Assembly (NCBI GenBank): GCA_035079385.1
Contig: JAVHKY010000024.1
Coordinates: 434,001-498,000 of the forward strand
Length of the DNA stretch: 64,000 nt
DNA from: Aspidiotus rigidus
Taxonomy: Eukaryota; Arthropoda; Insecta; Hemiptera; Diaspididae
Direction of reading: 5' to 3'
Positions 10,329-21,959 of this stretch are shown here, in pieces (the stretch's first letter is position 1; each line of letters begins with the position of its first letter). Below the pieces are notes generated by a model. That model had not been told where the DNA came from. It saw only the letters and a program-made list of their open reading frames with translations, and made no database searches. The translations under genes were made by a program, and so were the position numbers.

Positions 10329-13179
10329 TAGTCCATGGGCCATATAAAAATGCGGTACCATTCGGGGGACAAAGCGATACTTAGGGATATGTTAGTAGGG
10401 GTGATACTTGATATAAAAAACGATGATAGACATCTGAGAAGAGCAGCTTTCCAAAATGGCGGCCCATTTCAAAATGGCGAATCGTTCTTCTGGTAAAAGG
10501 CGAGTAACTCATATTGTGTGGGTCAAATCTTTTACTTTTCTTTTTCAATAAAAGAAAATAAGGCCCCGAATAACATATCCAACATCCCGCGTCTCACATC
10601 CTAATAAATTTTCTGTGGCACGTTCTAGCTCCCTAAAATCAATGTTTTGCAAATCTCTTGAAAAATTGGGCATCAATCATGAAAAGTTTCAGATAAAACA
10701 TGTTCCTCGAGAAATTTGTTATAGAAAATACCATTCAAACTTCGCTATGCGTCCAATTATCAGCTTAAAAAGTTCGTCAAAAGTTGAGAACATTGGGAAA
10801 AAGTCAATTTTTCAGGAATAAATATTCAGAAAATCAAACACAAATGAAATGAAATTTCATACAAAAACTTTTTATTGAAAAATTTTAACTGCAAAATAGA
10901 TTGTCTAACCTTTCTTCCGAAGTTTGTCAAATGTTCTGAACTTTTGGAAGGAAATCGATTGTTGTCAAATATTACAAAAAAATGAGCTAGGCCTATTCTA
11001 ATAAGAAGGAGTTCCAAACAAAAAATATTTTTCATGAATTTTACTTCATCACGGACTATCTGAACTTTATCGTCAGTCTCGTTATAATCTTGAAAAGCTT
11101 CTAAAAGTTGTGAGCATCCGAAAAAATCGATTCATAGTAAATATTTTGGAGAACTGAGATTCAATAAGAAAAACTTTCAAACAAAAGATGTTCCTTTTGC
11201 AATTGTCTGTAAAATAGACTACTTAAACTTCCTTTTAAAAATTGTCGGAAGTTCTGAGCGTTTGGAAGGAAAGTGATTGTTTCCAAATATCCTCCAAACT
11301 AGAGAGCTTTAATGAAGAAAAGTTTTAATCCGAAAGTGATTCTCACAAAATCCACTACATCTTTATTCTAAAGCTATAATGGTCATCATGAAAAGTCTAT
11401 TGTGAGCTTTAACATAGAAGAAAAATCTGTAGGAATCACATGGAATACTTTCATTTATTTATTCAAAGTATTCTTACTGGTAAGTGATGCCGATAACACT
11501 TCACTGGCCTAGTTGCAGTCAGAGGAATAAAATCTTGATGAGGAATTGTACCTAATTTGCCGTTTGCCGACATGCGCGTTGATGTTGCTGTACTTTGAAC
11601 AAAATTGATGTATCATCCGCACATGGCGCTGCAATCTCTTGAAACCACACAAAATAGATTTTTGAATATCTCCTAATTATTTTGAATTATTTATTTTAGA
11701 ACACAATGTAAAATATAAAATATTTAAAAAAAGAATCCCGTGTTGCTCATGAAGTTGATTGAATTGAGTCTATCATAACTGAGCTAAAAAGAAAAACACA
11801 AGAATTTGAATTGAAAAAACTCTGTTTACTAAATAAAATATTAAATAATTTTATAATTAAACATTCATATGTAAAATCTTACAGCAACATCCCCGTATCC
11901 TACAACTCTTATAACCGTACGCTTCCTCATGAGTGATACAATCACTTATTAGTTATTCAGTTTTCCATTATATTAGGAACAAACAGCCTCTACTATTGCC
12001 TTGTATATGAGTGAATACTATATTGCTGCTGTAAGATTTTACATATGAATGTTTGATTACAAAATGATTTAATATTTTGTTTGGTAACTATAGAGTTTTT
12101 TGATTCAAACTCTTGTTTTTTCTTTTTAGTTCACTTACGATACAGTCAATTCAATCAACTTCATGAGCAACAGCTGAGTGTTTTTTTTTTTTTTTTAAAT
12201 ATTTAATTTGAATTATTTTTAGTTAAAAATATGTTTGATGCGAACGGTGTGTCCCAAAACATTTTTTTGTTAATAAATTATAATAATTGGACTGATAAAA
12301 AGAAGGAAACGCTCAATTGGTCCAAAAAGTAACTGCATTATCAAAAAAAAAAAAAAAAGGCTCAAGTGGTATGGGAAGCGAGATACGAGGGTACCAGATA
12401 GAAAAAAGAAAGAAAGAAAGATTCGCGGTTAAACACATACCAAGTGATGTCAACACCGGAAAAACTTGTGATTTTCAAGTATGGATGAAAAAGTGACTAT
12501 TTTCTTTAAAACGGGCCTAAAAATGACTGAAGCCTATAAAAGTGACCAAGTCACTTAAAAGTGACAAAGTGGACACCCTAGAATAATCGATTTCCTTCCA
12601 AAAACTCAGAACTTTCGACAAAGTTTGGATGATAGTTTAGTCAATCTATTTTGCAGTTAGAATTTTTCAATAATAGTTTTTGTTTGAAATTTTATTTCAT
12701 TCGTGTTTGATTTTTTAGATATTTATTGCTGAAAAATTGACTTTCTCCCAAATTTTCCAACTTTCGACGAACTTTTTAAGCTGATAATTGGACGCATATC
12801 AAAGTTTATATGGTATTTTTTATAACAAATTTCACGAGGAATATTTTTTATCTGTAACTTTTCATGATTGATGGCCAATTTTTCAAGATATTTGCAAAAC
12901 ATTGATTTTTGGGAGCTAGGAAGTTGGATGTATTATTCGGGGCCATATTTTCTTTTGAAAAGTAGAAAATTTGACCCACACAATATGAGTTATTCGCCTT
13001 TTACCAGAAGACGGATCCGCCATTTTGAAATTGGCCGCTATTTTCAAAAGCTGCTCTTCTCAGATGTCTATCATCGTTTTTATGTCAAGTATCACCCCTA
13101 CTAACATTATCGCAAAGTGACGCTTTGTCCCCCCACGTGGTACCAAAAACCACTATTTTCTATTATGGCCCATGGACTA
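10329..13179. mobile_element. 2.85-kb foldback element with long inverted repeats (inverted repeat 2)
   Basis: The ends are TAGTCCATGGGCCA (10329-10342) and its reverse complement (13166-13179). The long arms, about 10329-10965 and 12585-13179, share CAAAGCG, TGTTAGTAGGGGTGATACTTG and the 'AACTCATATTGTGTGGGTC' block. A second, inner inverted pair of about 155 bp lies at 11738-11893 and 12021-12171. TTG flanks both sides, a possible 3-bp target duplication. The element sits inside a Penelope-like element (remnants on both sides). A third, plus-oriented copy of the left arm is at 41519-42995. The small ORFs are not conserved proteins; no transposase was found, so it is probably non-autonomous. 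Confidence 0.75.
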
Positions 13180-13556
13180 TTGACCTGATTCACTCTAGCT
13201 AGACGCTTTATCATCACGAGTTCTTTATGGAAAGCAACCTCACTCAGAGGGATGCGAGTGAGGCGATGGATTAAACTAATAAATGTAGCTAATTTGTGGG
13301 CGAAAGGTATGAAGGACGACCCGTGGATAGCAATGTTGGTCGAAGTACTTCGGTGAATACCGAATTCGTGGACACCGTCTATGACAGAGATGGTTAAGTC
13401 GATAAAGTTTATGGAGAAGCCACCAACTTCCAGAGTACATTTAATGGAAGGATAAAGGTCATTTAAATAAGCGAGAAACTCATTAAGGAGCTCTGCAGCA
13501 CCGGTCCACGCGCACAAAATGTCATCCACGTCCCTGTTAGAAGCGAATAAGTACAC
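13180..13556 (-). pseudogene. Penelope-like element reverse transcriptase fragment
   Basis: The minus-strand frame reads DVDDILCAWTG, then AYLNDLYPSIKCTLEVGG, INFIDLTISVIDGVHEFGI and SLIHRLTRIPLS. These match, in order, the region from the YVDD active site to the thumb in the Penelope-like element at 28221-28946. The tyrosine of YVDD is replaced in this copy (RDVDD). The frame ends at the foldback element on one side and in short repeats on the other. It is a dead fragment. Confidence 0.8.
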
Positions 13557-14499
13557 TCCTCCCTCTTCCCTCCCCCTGTATACCTCGAGGATAGGTATAC
13601 TAGACTTACACTACACGAAGAGCGAGCCACGAGAGCTATGTATAGTTTAACATACAGTATACTAGAGTTACACTGGACCCAGATTTGAGGCGAACGAGCA
13701 CAGCGATGAGCCCTGGTGGCTAAGTAGCTCAACGTACGGTACACTAGACTTACTTTAGACCAAGGTTGGAGGCAAACGAGCAGAGCGCTTGCGAGTATAA
13801 AAGTAACCGGCAAAAACGAACATACTACCTTACGATAGACATGGAACAGGATCTTTATTTATTTAGCTTTTCCAGAAATTTTTTTCTTATATTTCTTACT
13901 TTAACTAGCTGTCAGCTACATTGGGACTATTTAGCTCGAGTTTTGACATGTTTTATATCTTTGCTCTGACCTGTACCACGAAATTTACGTCCTTACAACT
14001 ATGATTTTAGGACTTGAGGGAATTTTCGCTAACCTCTCCTCTACCTAACTCCTGATTTTCGTCCTTACAGCTCTGACCTCTCCTTGTATCCTAGCTTGGC
14101 TTATACTAGACCAATTATCAGACTACCTGCTGTCGCTAATGAATGAAGATGCGGACTCTGATTCCGCCCGACCGGTTCGTTTATATGTTGGAATAAATAA
14201 ATACACATATAGGCTTATGTAGACTTAGACTAGAATACGTCAACACGACACGAACAATCATCTTCTTTTTCCAGGTCCCCAGCTCCCTTTCCAGTTTGAG
14301 GGTCCAATGGGCATTCTTTAGATTCTGCCTTCTCAATGATTTTTCAACGTCTAGAAAATATTTCAACCATTTTCTCCAAACTCGACAAACAATTTATTCA
14401 GAAAAGGAAATTCACGAGATCTGAAGTCTGCTACATTTTTTAAGATAAAAATACGGATATTTTTGTGTTTCTGCTTTCTTACTAAGTTTTCTTTCAATT
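13557..14499. other. Non-coding stretch with short dispersed repeats
   Basis: About 13560-13800 holds degenerate repeats around GAGGCGAACGAGC. About 13830-13960 contains an end-like module (GACATGGAACAGGATC, TTTATTTATTTAGC) related to the ends of the AT-rich composite element. From 13970 to 14499 I see no gene; the 61-residue minus-strand ORF at 14181-14366 has no recognisable features. Confidence 0.4.
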
Positions 14500-15260
14500 T
14501 CTTTGTAATCTGATTGAAGAATTCAAACTTGAAAACAGTGAGTTGAGTTGGGTAGTTGAGACAAAAGTAAGCAAGTTTTTTTTTGTAGTGCGTTTGTATG
14601 CTGTGGGAGATAATGTAAATGATCGCAGATTATGACTTGATAGGTCACGGATCGCTAATTTATGAGTTGCGCGACCCAATCTCTATACTTGGTCCTGGGT
14701 TTTAGAGTAGACTGAACTAAGATCTCGTGCAACGAGGTGCTTTTTCCTTGTATGTGTCTTTTTCAAATTCATCGTCTCTCCAAGAAACTCATTCCTCCAT
14801 TCTCATTCACAAAGGAACAATTTTTAAATTAAAGAGCGTTGACCTGCATTTTGCCCGACAATCAAGAAGGCTGAAAAATCGTAGCTTGAAGAAGCGAGTC
14901 TAGGAAATGGAAAAGCTAGGCTATAGCTAGAACTTTTAAAAACTTTTAATCCTCAAAAAATCAAGGCTCGAGAAAATTTTTCTCCCTTACTCGTCCTTTC
15001 TCGTCGGGACTGGGGGTCAATTTGTATTTCTTAATCTATGTTTTTAATTATTAATTCGACAAATAACGTTCTGCATTAGGTAATTTTAATGGTATGCACT
15101 ACAGCAAAGAAAATAGCGATTTTACAAATTCAAATTTTGAAACAGATTGAAAAAAAAATTCATCATAAATAAAAATTAGTCATCTAACTCCGACATCTAC
15201 CTAGTACAAAATAATGTTGCTTCATAATTTGCGCAGTAGATAGTATTAATTACTCTAAAA

Positions 15261-15948
15261 TTAGCGCGATTCACTGTGGGCTGGCGGAAAGTGCGGCTGT
15301 TTAACACCATAATGTAATATTGTAGCCTTACTGAGAGCTGGCTCTGGAGGTGGCGGTGGCGGTGGAGGTGGAGGAGGTGGAGGGGGCTCTGGAGGAGAAG
15401 GTTGCGCGTGTACTCCATTATTGCTGACAGCAAATGTCATAATTGTAGTTTTCGCCATCTTTTTAGCTGCAAACAAACGATCAACTTATAAGTTTTAGTC
15501 CTTGTTCAACGTTGCCCGCCGACATTTCCCATAGACGAAAATGCTCTCCAGGAAATTCGGTGCAGGAATAAAACTAGAGGACTTGAGATGAATATTTCGA
15601 AACTGAGGAGATGAATATTTTTTTCGGGAAGGAGGGTAGAGAGTACACTTTGAGGATAACGAGATTTGCCATTTCACATCCATAATTTTTCTACCTGGTT
15701 TACGTAGATCGACTTATCATCATCAAGAGGTCGTGAGATGTAGTGTCATAGATGGAAAAAATACGCCTAAAAAAGTTTACCTAAATAAACACCTATGACG
15801 TTTTGCGTCATAGATGGAAACAATACGCCTAAAAAAATTTACCTAAATAAATACCAATGACCTTTGAGTTCTGAGAGTAAAATTCATTGGCTTCACACAC
15901 GTTACCGAAGAGAATGGGAAAGGCCAAGATCAGGATACTGAATTTCAT
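15261..15948 (-). CDS. Small secreted proline-rich protein, paralogue B (two exons)
   Basis: Exon 1 is 15948-15855 (94 nt) and exon 2 is 15466-15261 including the stop, with a phase-1 intron of 388 bp. The product is 99 residues: signal peptide MKFSILILAFPILFGNVCEA, then NEFYSQNSKVI, AKKMAKTTIMTFAVSN, a Pro-Glu interrupted polyproline run, and ILHYGVKQPHFPPAHSESR at the C-terminus. It shares the intron position, splice signals and frame with paralogue A (2751-5468). The one mature-region cysteine candidate falls at the signal-peptide end, so no disulfide scaffold is evident. Function is unknown; no family is recognised. An additional upstream non-coding exon cannot be excluded. Confidence 0.65.
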
Positions 15949-16790
15949 CGTTGAAGGATACCTGTCGTACAGAAATGAAACAAGCACAATAATGACGGTT
16001 AAAGTGACTATTCGAATCTAAATCACAATGAAACCTGAGAAGCTCTTTGCTGATGATGGAAGTAAGAAACTAGAATCGTTTCTTGTACGGAGAATACGAG
16101 AATGCGCGAATAAAAAATTCCTCAAATTTACATGTAATCGAACTACGTTAATATACTGCGAAAATCTTGAAAAGAGTAAACTTTGTACACTCTCAAGAGT
16201 CTGAAGCAAATATGTTCGAAGAATAGACAACAAGAGGACAATATATTTTTTAACGCATACAATTCAAGCTGATTCGCTTATATACGTACTTATATTCCGA
16301 AGACGAAAATATGAATGAAAGTAAAGATAAAAGTTGATATCAATTCGCAGGTGTTACATTCACTCATATCTACTATAAGACTAAGAGAGCGCGGGGCGGT
16401 AGGCACTGAAACACATATGCGCAACTTTTCGTTGAATGTTTTCTTCAATTACAGTATACTAAGATACATTTTGAGTATAAAAAAATAGATGATAGTGCAT
16501 TAGATATCTTTTGGCATGTTTCATGTCTTTAGCCTTACCTTACCGCAATTTGAAAATCTGAGAGTACCCTCACCCCCTCCTCCTTTTCAAATTTAACGTA
16601 CGCGTGCATAAGGGCAAGCCTATACCCCAGGGGTGATTCAGAAATCAGCGAGTACACTTATACACCACCTCCTTCCACCAAATTAAAAAAACGATGGCTT
16701 CCATAACAAAGTAAAATGAGGAACGCAGGGAACCTCTTCTATGAGTTGAATTGGTTTTGGTATTGAGAATTCAAGCAAGCCTAGACCTAG
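15949..16790 (-). promoter_or_regulatory. Upstream region of paralogue B
   Basis: Aligns with 5469-6300. The leader just before the start codon shares TCTGTACGACAGG with copy A, so any promoter was duplicated with the gene. I see no confident core-promoter motif. Confidence 0.4.
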
Positions 16791-16899
16791 TATAAAACTA
16801 GTACGAAGGAAGCCTAGACCTGCTGTTGAGATGGAACGCGTCTATCTTGATCCTCGCACGCTCGCAAATACACGGTTACAAAAATACTGTCCCAGCTGT

Positions 16900-17585
16900 A
16901 ACAGTTCAACCGAATAGAGAAATATACTCGCGAAGAGTAAGAAACACAAATACAAAAACCGCAATAAAATCAAACAATCCGAGCGCTCAGCCATTCTCAC
17001 GGTATAGAAAGCGACTGAACCCAACAGTAACAACGAACGAGGAGGTCATGACTGAACCAGCGAGTCATCGAAATGTGAATCATCCTCAAAGACTAATTCA
17101 ATCAAACCCTCCTCAGGAATGTACCTGTTCAACACGGTAATGTCTTTATTATTTCGGTGACGATGAATTTCAATTTCTTCTATTGCCAAGCGCCTAAAAT
17201 ATGATTTTTCCCTGTGGAGGAGAACTTTAGATCCCTCTTTGAGACTATGACCACATTCAATTAAATGGTCAGAAAACGCCGACACCCCTAATTTTCTTTT
17301 TTCCCAGGCTTTCCTGAGTTCATTAACTCTAATTTGGAATTGACGGCTAGTCATACCTATGTACACGCTCGGGCAATCACCACAGGCCACGTACCTATGC
17401 CAATAGAAAACGTGATTCAAAAACACCTGGCCCGAAGAAAACAGGTCAACCTCAAATTTAGACATAAAAACCTCCGATATAAGCGATACGAACGGACGTT
17501 TCTTGTACTCGAATTTTTTACTCGCGCGCTTGATCAGTTGAAATTCAATATTTTTTCGTTGATTTGAAGATGCCGGAGACATCAT
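16900..17585 (-). pseudogene. Penelope-like element, internally deleted: RT start fused to GIY-YIG endonuclease
   Basis: The minus-strand ORF (17585-17046, 179 aa) first matches the RT region before the active site (SLISEVFMSKFEVDLFSS, then FYWHRYV), then jumps in frame to a GIY-YIG endonuclease domain (VYIGMTSRQFQIRV, SAFSDHLIECGHS, RRLAIEEIEIHRHRNN). The related element at 28221-28946 has about 180 residues between these points, including VDDVLYTW. The deletion therefore removed the RT catalytic core yet kept the frame. The likely nuclease Arg (in TSR) and Glu (in AIEEIE) are retained. The 3' flank has the GGTATAGAAAGCGACTG block shared with 10080-10328. Confidence 0.85.
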
Positions 17586-17880
17586 CAGTTATGGAGGTTA
17601 GTCAATTATCATATTTTATTAAAGATCGGCGGTAACGGATTTTTCGGTGGATTTTACATCTTCTTTCTCGGACGGTCGGTTAAGAAACGGTAGCACTTTT
17701 GAGCTTTACTTTGGTCTCACTCTGTAGGTCTCTTACGGCGGCGGTTATAATTATTAACTGTACTGATGGACGTTTCTCTTTGTAGACAGGTAAGAAATAG
17801 AAGCATTATTATTTGGGAGATCCTATATGTTTCCTTATTATACGATAATATATTGTTTGTTCGGTATTTGATGAATATTT
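17586..17880. other. No gene seen
   Basis: Short spacer between the Penelope-like fragment and the 45-bp repeat mosaic. Only a GGCGG-containing stretch is notable; no feature could be supported. Confidence 0.4.
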
Positions 17881-20470
17881 TAACAGGGAACCTGTTTTAT
17901 GGGGGGCTATTTGAGAAATCTGGCGTCCGCCGTTCGCCGTCCGCCGTTCGCCGTGCGCCGTCCGCCGTCTAGCGAAAAACTTAGAAAAATGACGGCTTCC
18001 TTAACGAAGTTAAACGAGGAACGCAGGGAACCTGTTTTATGATTCGAATGAGATTTGGTATTATCATATATGGCTCGAGAGTCGAAATTTTTCCAAGTCC
18101 CCCTTCTATCATATATAGCTCGAGAGTCGAAATTTTTCTAAGTTTCTCGCAGGATGGCGCACGGCAGATTTCTCAAATAGCTCCCCATAAAACAGGTTCC
18201 CTGTTAAAATTTCGACCCTCGAGCCATATATGATAGGAGAGGAACTTGGAGAAATTTCAGCTATATATGATAGGAGGGGGACTTGGAAAAATGTCGACTC
18301 TCGAGCTACATATGATAGAAGGGGGACTTACAAAAATTTCGACTCTCGAGCCATATATGATAGGAGGGGGACTTGGAAAAATTTCGTCTCTCGAGCGAGA
18401 AAAATTTAGATTCTCAAACTATATTATGATAGGCTTATAGTAGGTCTAGGCCTTCTTTATACTATCTTTATCTAGGTCTAGGCTTCCTTGAATTTTCAAT
18501 ACCAAATCCCATTCGACTCATAAAACAGGTTCCCTGCGTTCCTCATTTAACTTCGTTAAGGAAGCCGTCGTTTATTCCACTGCGCATTGCATGTAAAATC
18601 AGATCCACGCCCCCATTTTTCTTATTGTTGTGGTTAGACCCATCCCCCTTTCGGCTCGGTAATTACGAAAAATGGCGATTCTATTAGAAATTTCTTAGGA
18701 AATCCAACTCTGCTGGGGATCTGGGCCCAACTTTTACAACATATAGCTTGAGAGTCGACATTTTTCCAAGTTTTAACAGGGAACCTGTTTTATGGGGAGC
18801 TTTTTGAGAAATTTGCCGTGCGCCGTCCGCCGTCCAGCAAAAAACTTGGAAAAAATGACGGCTTCCTTGACGAAGTTGAACAAGGAACGCCGGGAACCTG
18901 TTTTATGAGTCAAATAGGATTTGGTATTGAAAATTCAAGGAAGCCTAGACCTAGATAAAGCTAGTATAAAGAAGGCCTAGACGTAAAATAAGCCTAGTAT
19001 GATGTAGTTTGAAAGTCCAAGTTAATGATAGGAGGGAGACTTGGGAAAATTTGTCCCCCATCATATATAGCTCGAGAGTCGAAATTTTTCCAAGTCCCTC
19101 TCCTATCATATATGGCTCGAGAGTGGAAATTTTTCTAAGTCCCCCTCCTATCATATATAACTCGAGAGTCGAAATTTTTCTAAGTCCCCCTCCTATCATA
19201 CATGGCTCGAGAGTGGAAATTTTTCTAAGTCCCCCTCCTATCATATATAGCTCGAGAGTAGAAATTTTTCTAAGTCCCTCTCCTATCATATATGGCTCGA
19301 GAGTCGAAATTTTTCCAAGTCCCCCTCCTATCATATATAGCTCGAGAGTCGAAATTCTTCTAAGTACCTCTCCTATCATATATGGCTCGAGGGTCGAAAT
19401 TTTAACAGGGAACCTGTTTTATGGGGGGCTATTTGAGAAATCTGCCGTGCGCCGTCCGCCGTCCAGCGAAAAACTTAGAAAAATTTCGACTCTCGAGCTA
19501 TAGATGAAGGCTTCCTTGAATTTTCAATACCAAATCTCATTCGAATCATAAAACAGGTTCCCTGCGTTCCTCGTTTACCTTCGTTAAGGAAGCCGTCATT
19601 TTTTCCAAGTCCCCCTCTTATGATATATTCTCGAGAGTCGAAATTTTTCCAAGTTTTTCGCTGGACGGCGCACGGCGCATGGCGTACGCCGGATTTCTCA
19701 AATCGCCCGCCATAAAACAGGTTCCCTCTTAAAATTTCGACTCTCGAGCCATATATGACAGGAGGGGGACTTGGAAAAATTTCGACAGGTTTCCTGCGTT
19801 CCTCGTTCAATCTCGTTAAGGAAGCCGTCGTTTTTGCCTAAGTCCCCCTGGTATCATATATGGCTAGATTCGAAATTTTAACAGGGAACCTGTTTTATGG
19901 GAGGCTTTTTGAGAAATTTGCCGTGCGCCGTGCGCTGTGCGCCGTCCGCCGTGAACCTGTTTTATCGGACGTATTTTGGTGAAAAATGAAGGGCGCCGGG
20001 AGGCAAAACTTGGGACTTAGAAAAATGTTTACCTTGGGCTACGTATGATAGGAGGGGGACTTAGAAAAACGACGGCTTCCTTAACGAAGTTAAACGAGAA
20101 TCGCAGGGAACCTGTTGTACGAGTCACCAACAACCCCCTCCTTTAATATTACCGCCGCACGTAAGTTTTGTGTCTTTCAAATGGGATATGGTATTGAAAA
20201 TTCAAGGAAGCCTAGACCTAAATAAAGCTAGTATAAAGAAGGCCTAGACCTACTATAAGCCTAGTATAATATAGTTTGAGAGTCTAAATTTTTATGGCTC
20301 GCGAGTCGAAATTTTTCTAAGTCCCCCTCCTATCATATATGGCTCGAGAGTCGAAATTTTTCTGTTTTTTGCTGGATGGCGGGCGGCGCACGGCAAATTT
20401 CTCAAAAAGCCCCTCCATAAAACAGGTTCCCTGTTAAAATTTCTTCCTCCGAGCTATATAATTGTGATAG
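17880..20470. repeat. Mosaic of 45-bp repeats and palindromic modules
   Basis: Two modules alternate in both orientations. One is a 45-bp unit (TATCATATATGGCTCGAGAG followed by TCGAAATTTTTCCAAGTCCC), with about eight head-to-tail copies at 19058-19402. The other is a module with the palindrome AACAGGGAACCTGTT followed by GCCGTGCGCCGTCCGCCGTC-type repeats and CGGCTTCCTTAACGAAGTTA. Because 45 is divisible by 3, both strands stay open and give periodic 15-residue ORFs (18951-19379 minus, 19009-19503 plus), which are not genes. Single units or modules recur near 1070, 1560, 25100-25340, 36690, 38140, 39010 and 47760-48070. Confidence 0.85.
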
Positions 20471-20790
20471 AAGGTGTTTCTGGCTAGTGTAGTATATACC
20501 GTATATTAGGCCTAGTTAGTATAATCCTAGTACAACGAAGGCTAAATTCGAAATTTTTTAGGCTAGTCAGTACAGGCCTAGTATAGTATATTAGGCCCAG
20601 TATAAAGAAGACCGGAGTTTGAAATTTCTTAGGCTACGTATTATAGGCCTAGTATAGTATATTAGGCCTATTATAATGATGGCTAAAGTTCCAAAATTTC
20701 GCCAAGTCCCTAGGCCTAGTATACTTTATATTAAGCGTAGTTGGATATTTTCTGGCTAGTCATTACAGGTCTAGTGTAGTACATAATTAG
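20470..20790. repeat. Degenerate repeats of about 70-90 bp rich in GGCCTAGTATA
   Basis: Four or five diverged copies of a unit containing TATATTAGGCCTAGTATA-like palindromes and GAAATTTTTTAGGCTA. The same family recurs at 23340-23480. No coding potential. Confidence 0.55.
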
Positions 20791-20894
20791 CCAAATACGT
20801 ACCAATTTGCGTATATGGTACCTTTTCCCGAGAGATTTTAATTCGAGTTATAGAGTATCGCGTTGGAAGTGCATTCGAGATGTAGAGTATAAAA

Positions 20895-21630
20895 TAAAAA
20901 ACACTCACGCAGTCGCGTGAGTAGTACACGACTTTTCTTCCCACAATGCAAAAAACATTGAGAGAGTCACTCCCTCTCTTTAAATTAAATACCAATGACC
21001 TGTCAATCATGTCAAACATTTGTAGAATAAACAATAAAACTCGGTTTATAAATTCTATCACTACGATATCACATCAACAGATAACAGAGTAAAAATACCT
21101 ATAATCCAATAAGGAAACCTGAATTTTGTTATAATTTAGGCTAAGAATCATCTAAAACCTACAAACGTCTCCAGAAAAACCACTCCCCCTCCCCCTGTCC
21201 AAACTGCTACGAGGCTATAACAGTTGTTTCTAATAAAAAAGAGCTCTACAATCATTTTTTCCCATACCTTATTCTTAGCATATTGTTAGTCTAGTATACT
21301 GTATATTAGGATGAGTGGTTCAATTCTTTATCACTTCCGATTCCTGGCATCTCTTAAAGCTATCTCGAGCTGCTATTCCTCTCGTGCACTCATAAACTGC
21401 CTTCACGGTATCATATCACCATTTTTTATGCACACTCCACCCCAAAATTCTTCATCTGGGAATCCAGCTACAACGAGATCCCGAAAAACTAAAAAAATCG
21501 ATGTCGAAACGAAAGAAGCAACCAATCACCCAATAGTCAACCCCTCATTCCTTCCCTCACGCTTCAACCATTCCAAACGTATTAACAAAATACCTCACTT
21601 TTCTAGCTAGAAAATTCGGTAAAAATATAT
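20895..21630. mobile_element. Dispersed hairpin-ended repeat
   Basis: The left end has ACTCACGCAGTCGCGTGAGT, itself a hairpin. The right end has CACTTTTCTAGCTAGAAAAT, another hairpin, then TCGGTAA. The same end motifs bound the repeat at about 3430-4545, and a right half lies at 22800-23252. The ORF at 21311-21610 is unrelated to any family I recognise. Superfamily is unknown. Confidence 0.45.
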
Positions 21631-21959
21631 AGCACCCAAGCCCGGTTTACTCGTTAGTCTAATCTCAAATCTCACTCAAAAAAGCCAGTCCAAATTGAAA
21701 ATAATCTTTCCATCTCTTTTGACACCTCAAATCAACTATGAACCACTATTAATTATGTGCCCATACATGAAAAAATGACAAATAAATCAATTATTAATTA
21801 AGAGTGAAATCACCCAGGTAGTCTCGCATCAGCACACTTGATGAAGATTAAAAAATTGTACTTAATCATTCAAACTCAAGGTTTTCACTAAAATCAGTCG
21901 AATAACAAATTAAGAAAAATAAAACGTGAACCCACATTTTGGTCCTCATCCCAACGAAA

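Larger units (their letters stand above)
14500..16790. repeat. Segmental duplication, copy B
   Basis: This block matches, in order, about 430-560, 2230-2990 and 5050-6300 of copy A. Both carry the same minus-strand gene and the same surrounding repeat modules. The gaps in the match correspond to insertions in copy A (594-2230 and about 2990-5050). The two copies are now separated by about 9 kb filled with other transposable elements. Confidence 0.8.

Noticed and set aside
18951..19810. 142-, 164- and 111-residue ORFs with 15-residue internal repeats
   Set aside because: They are the translation of 45-bp non-coding repeats, open on both strands because 45 is divisible by three. No start context, signal or independent conservation supports them.
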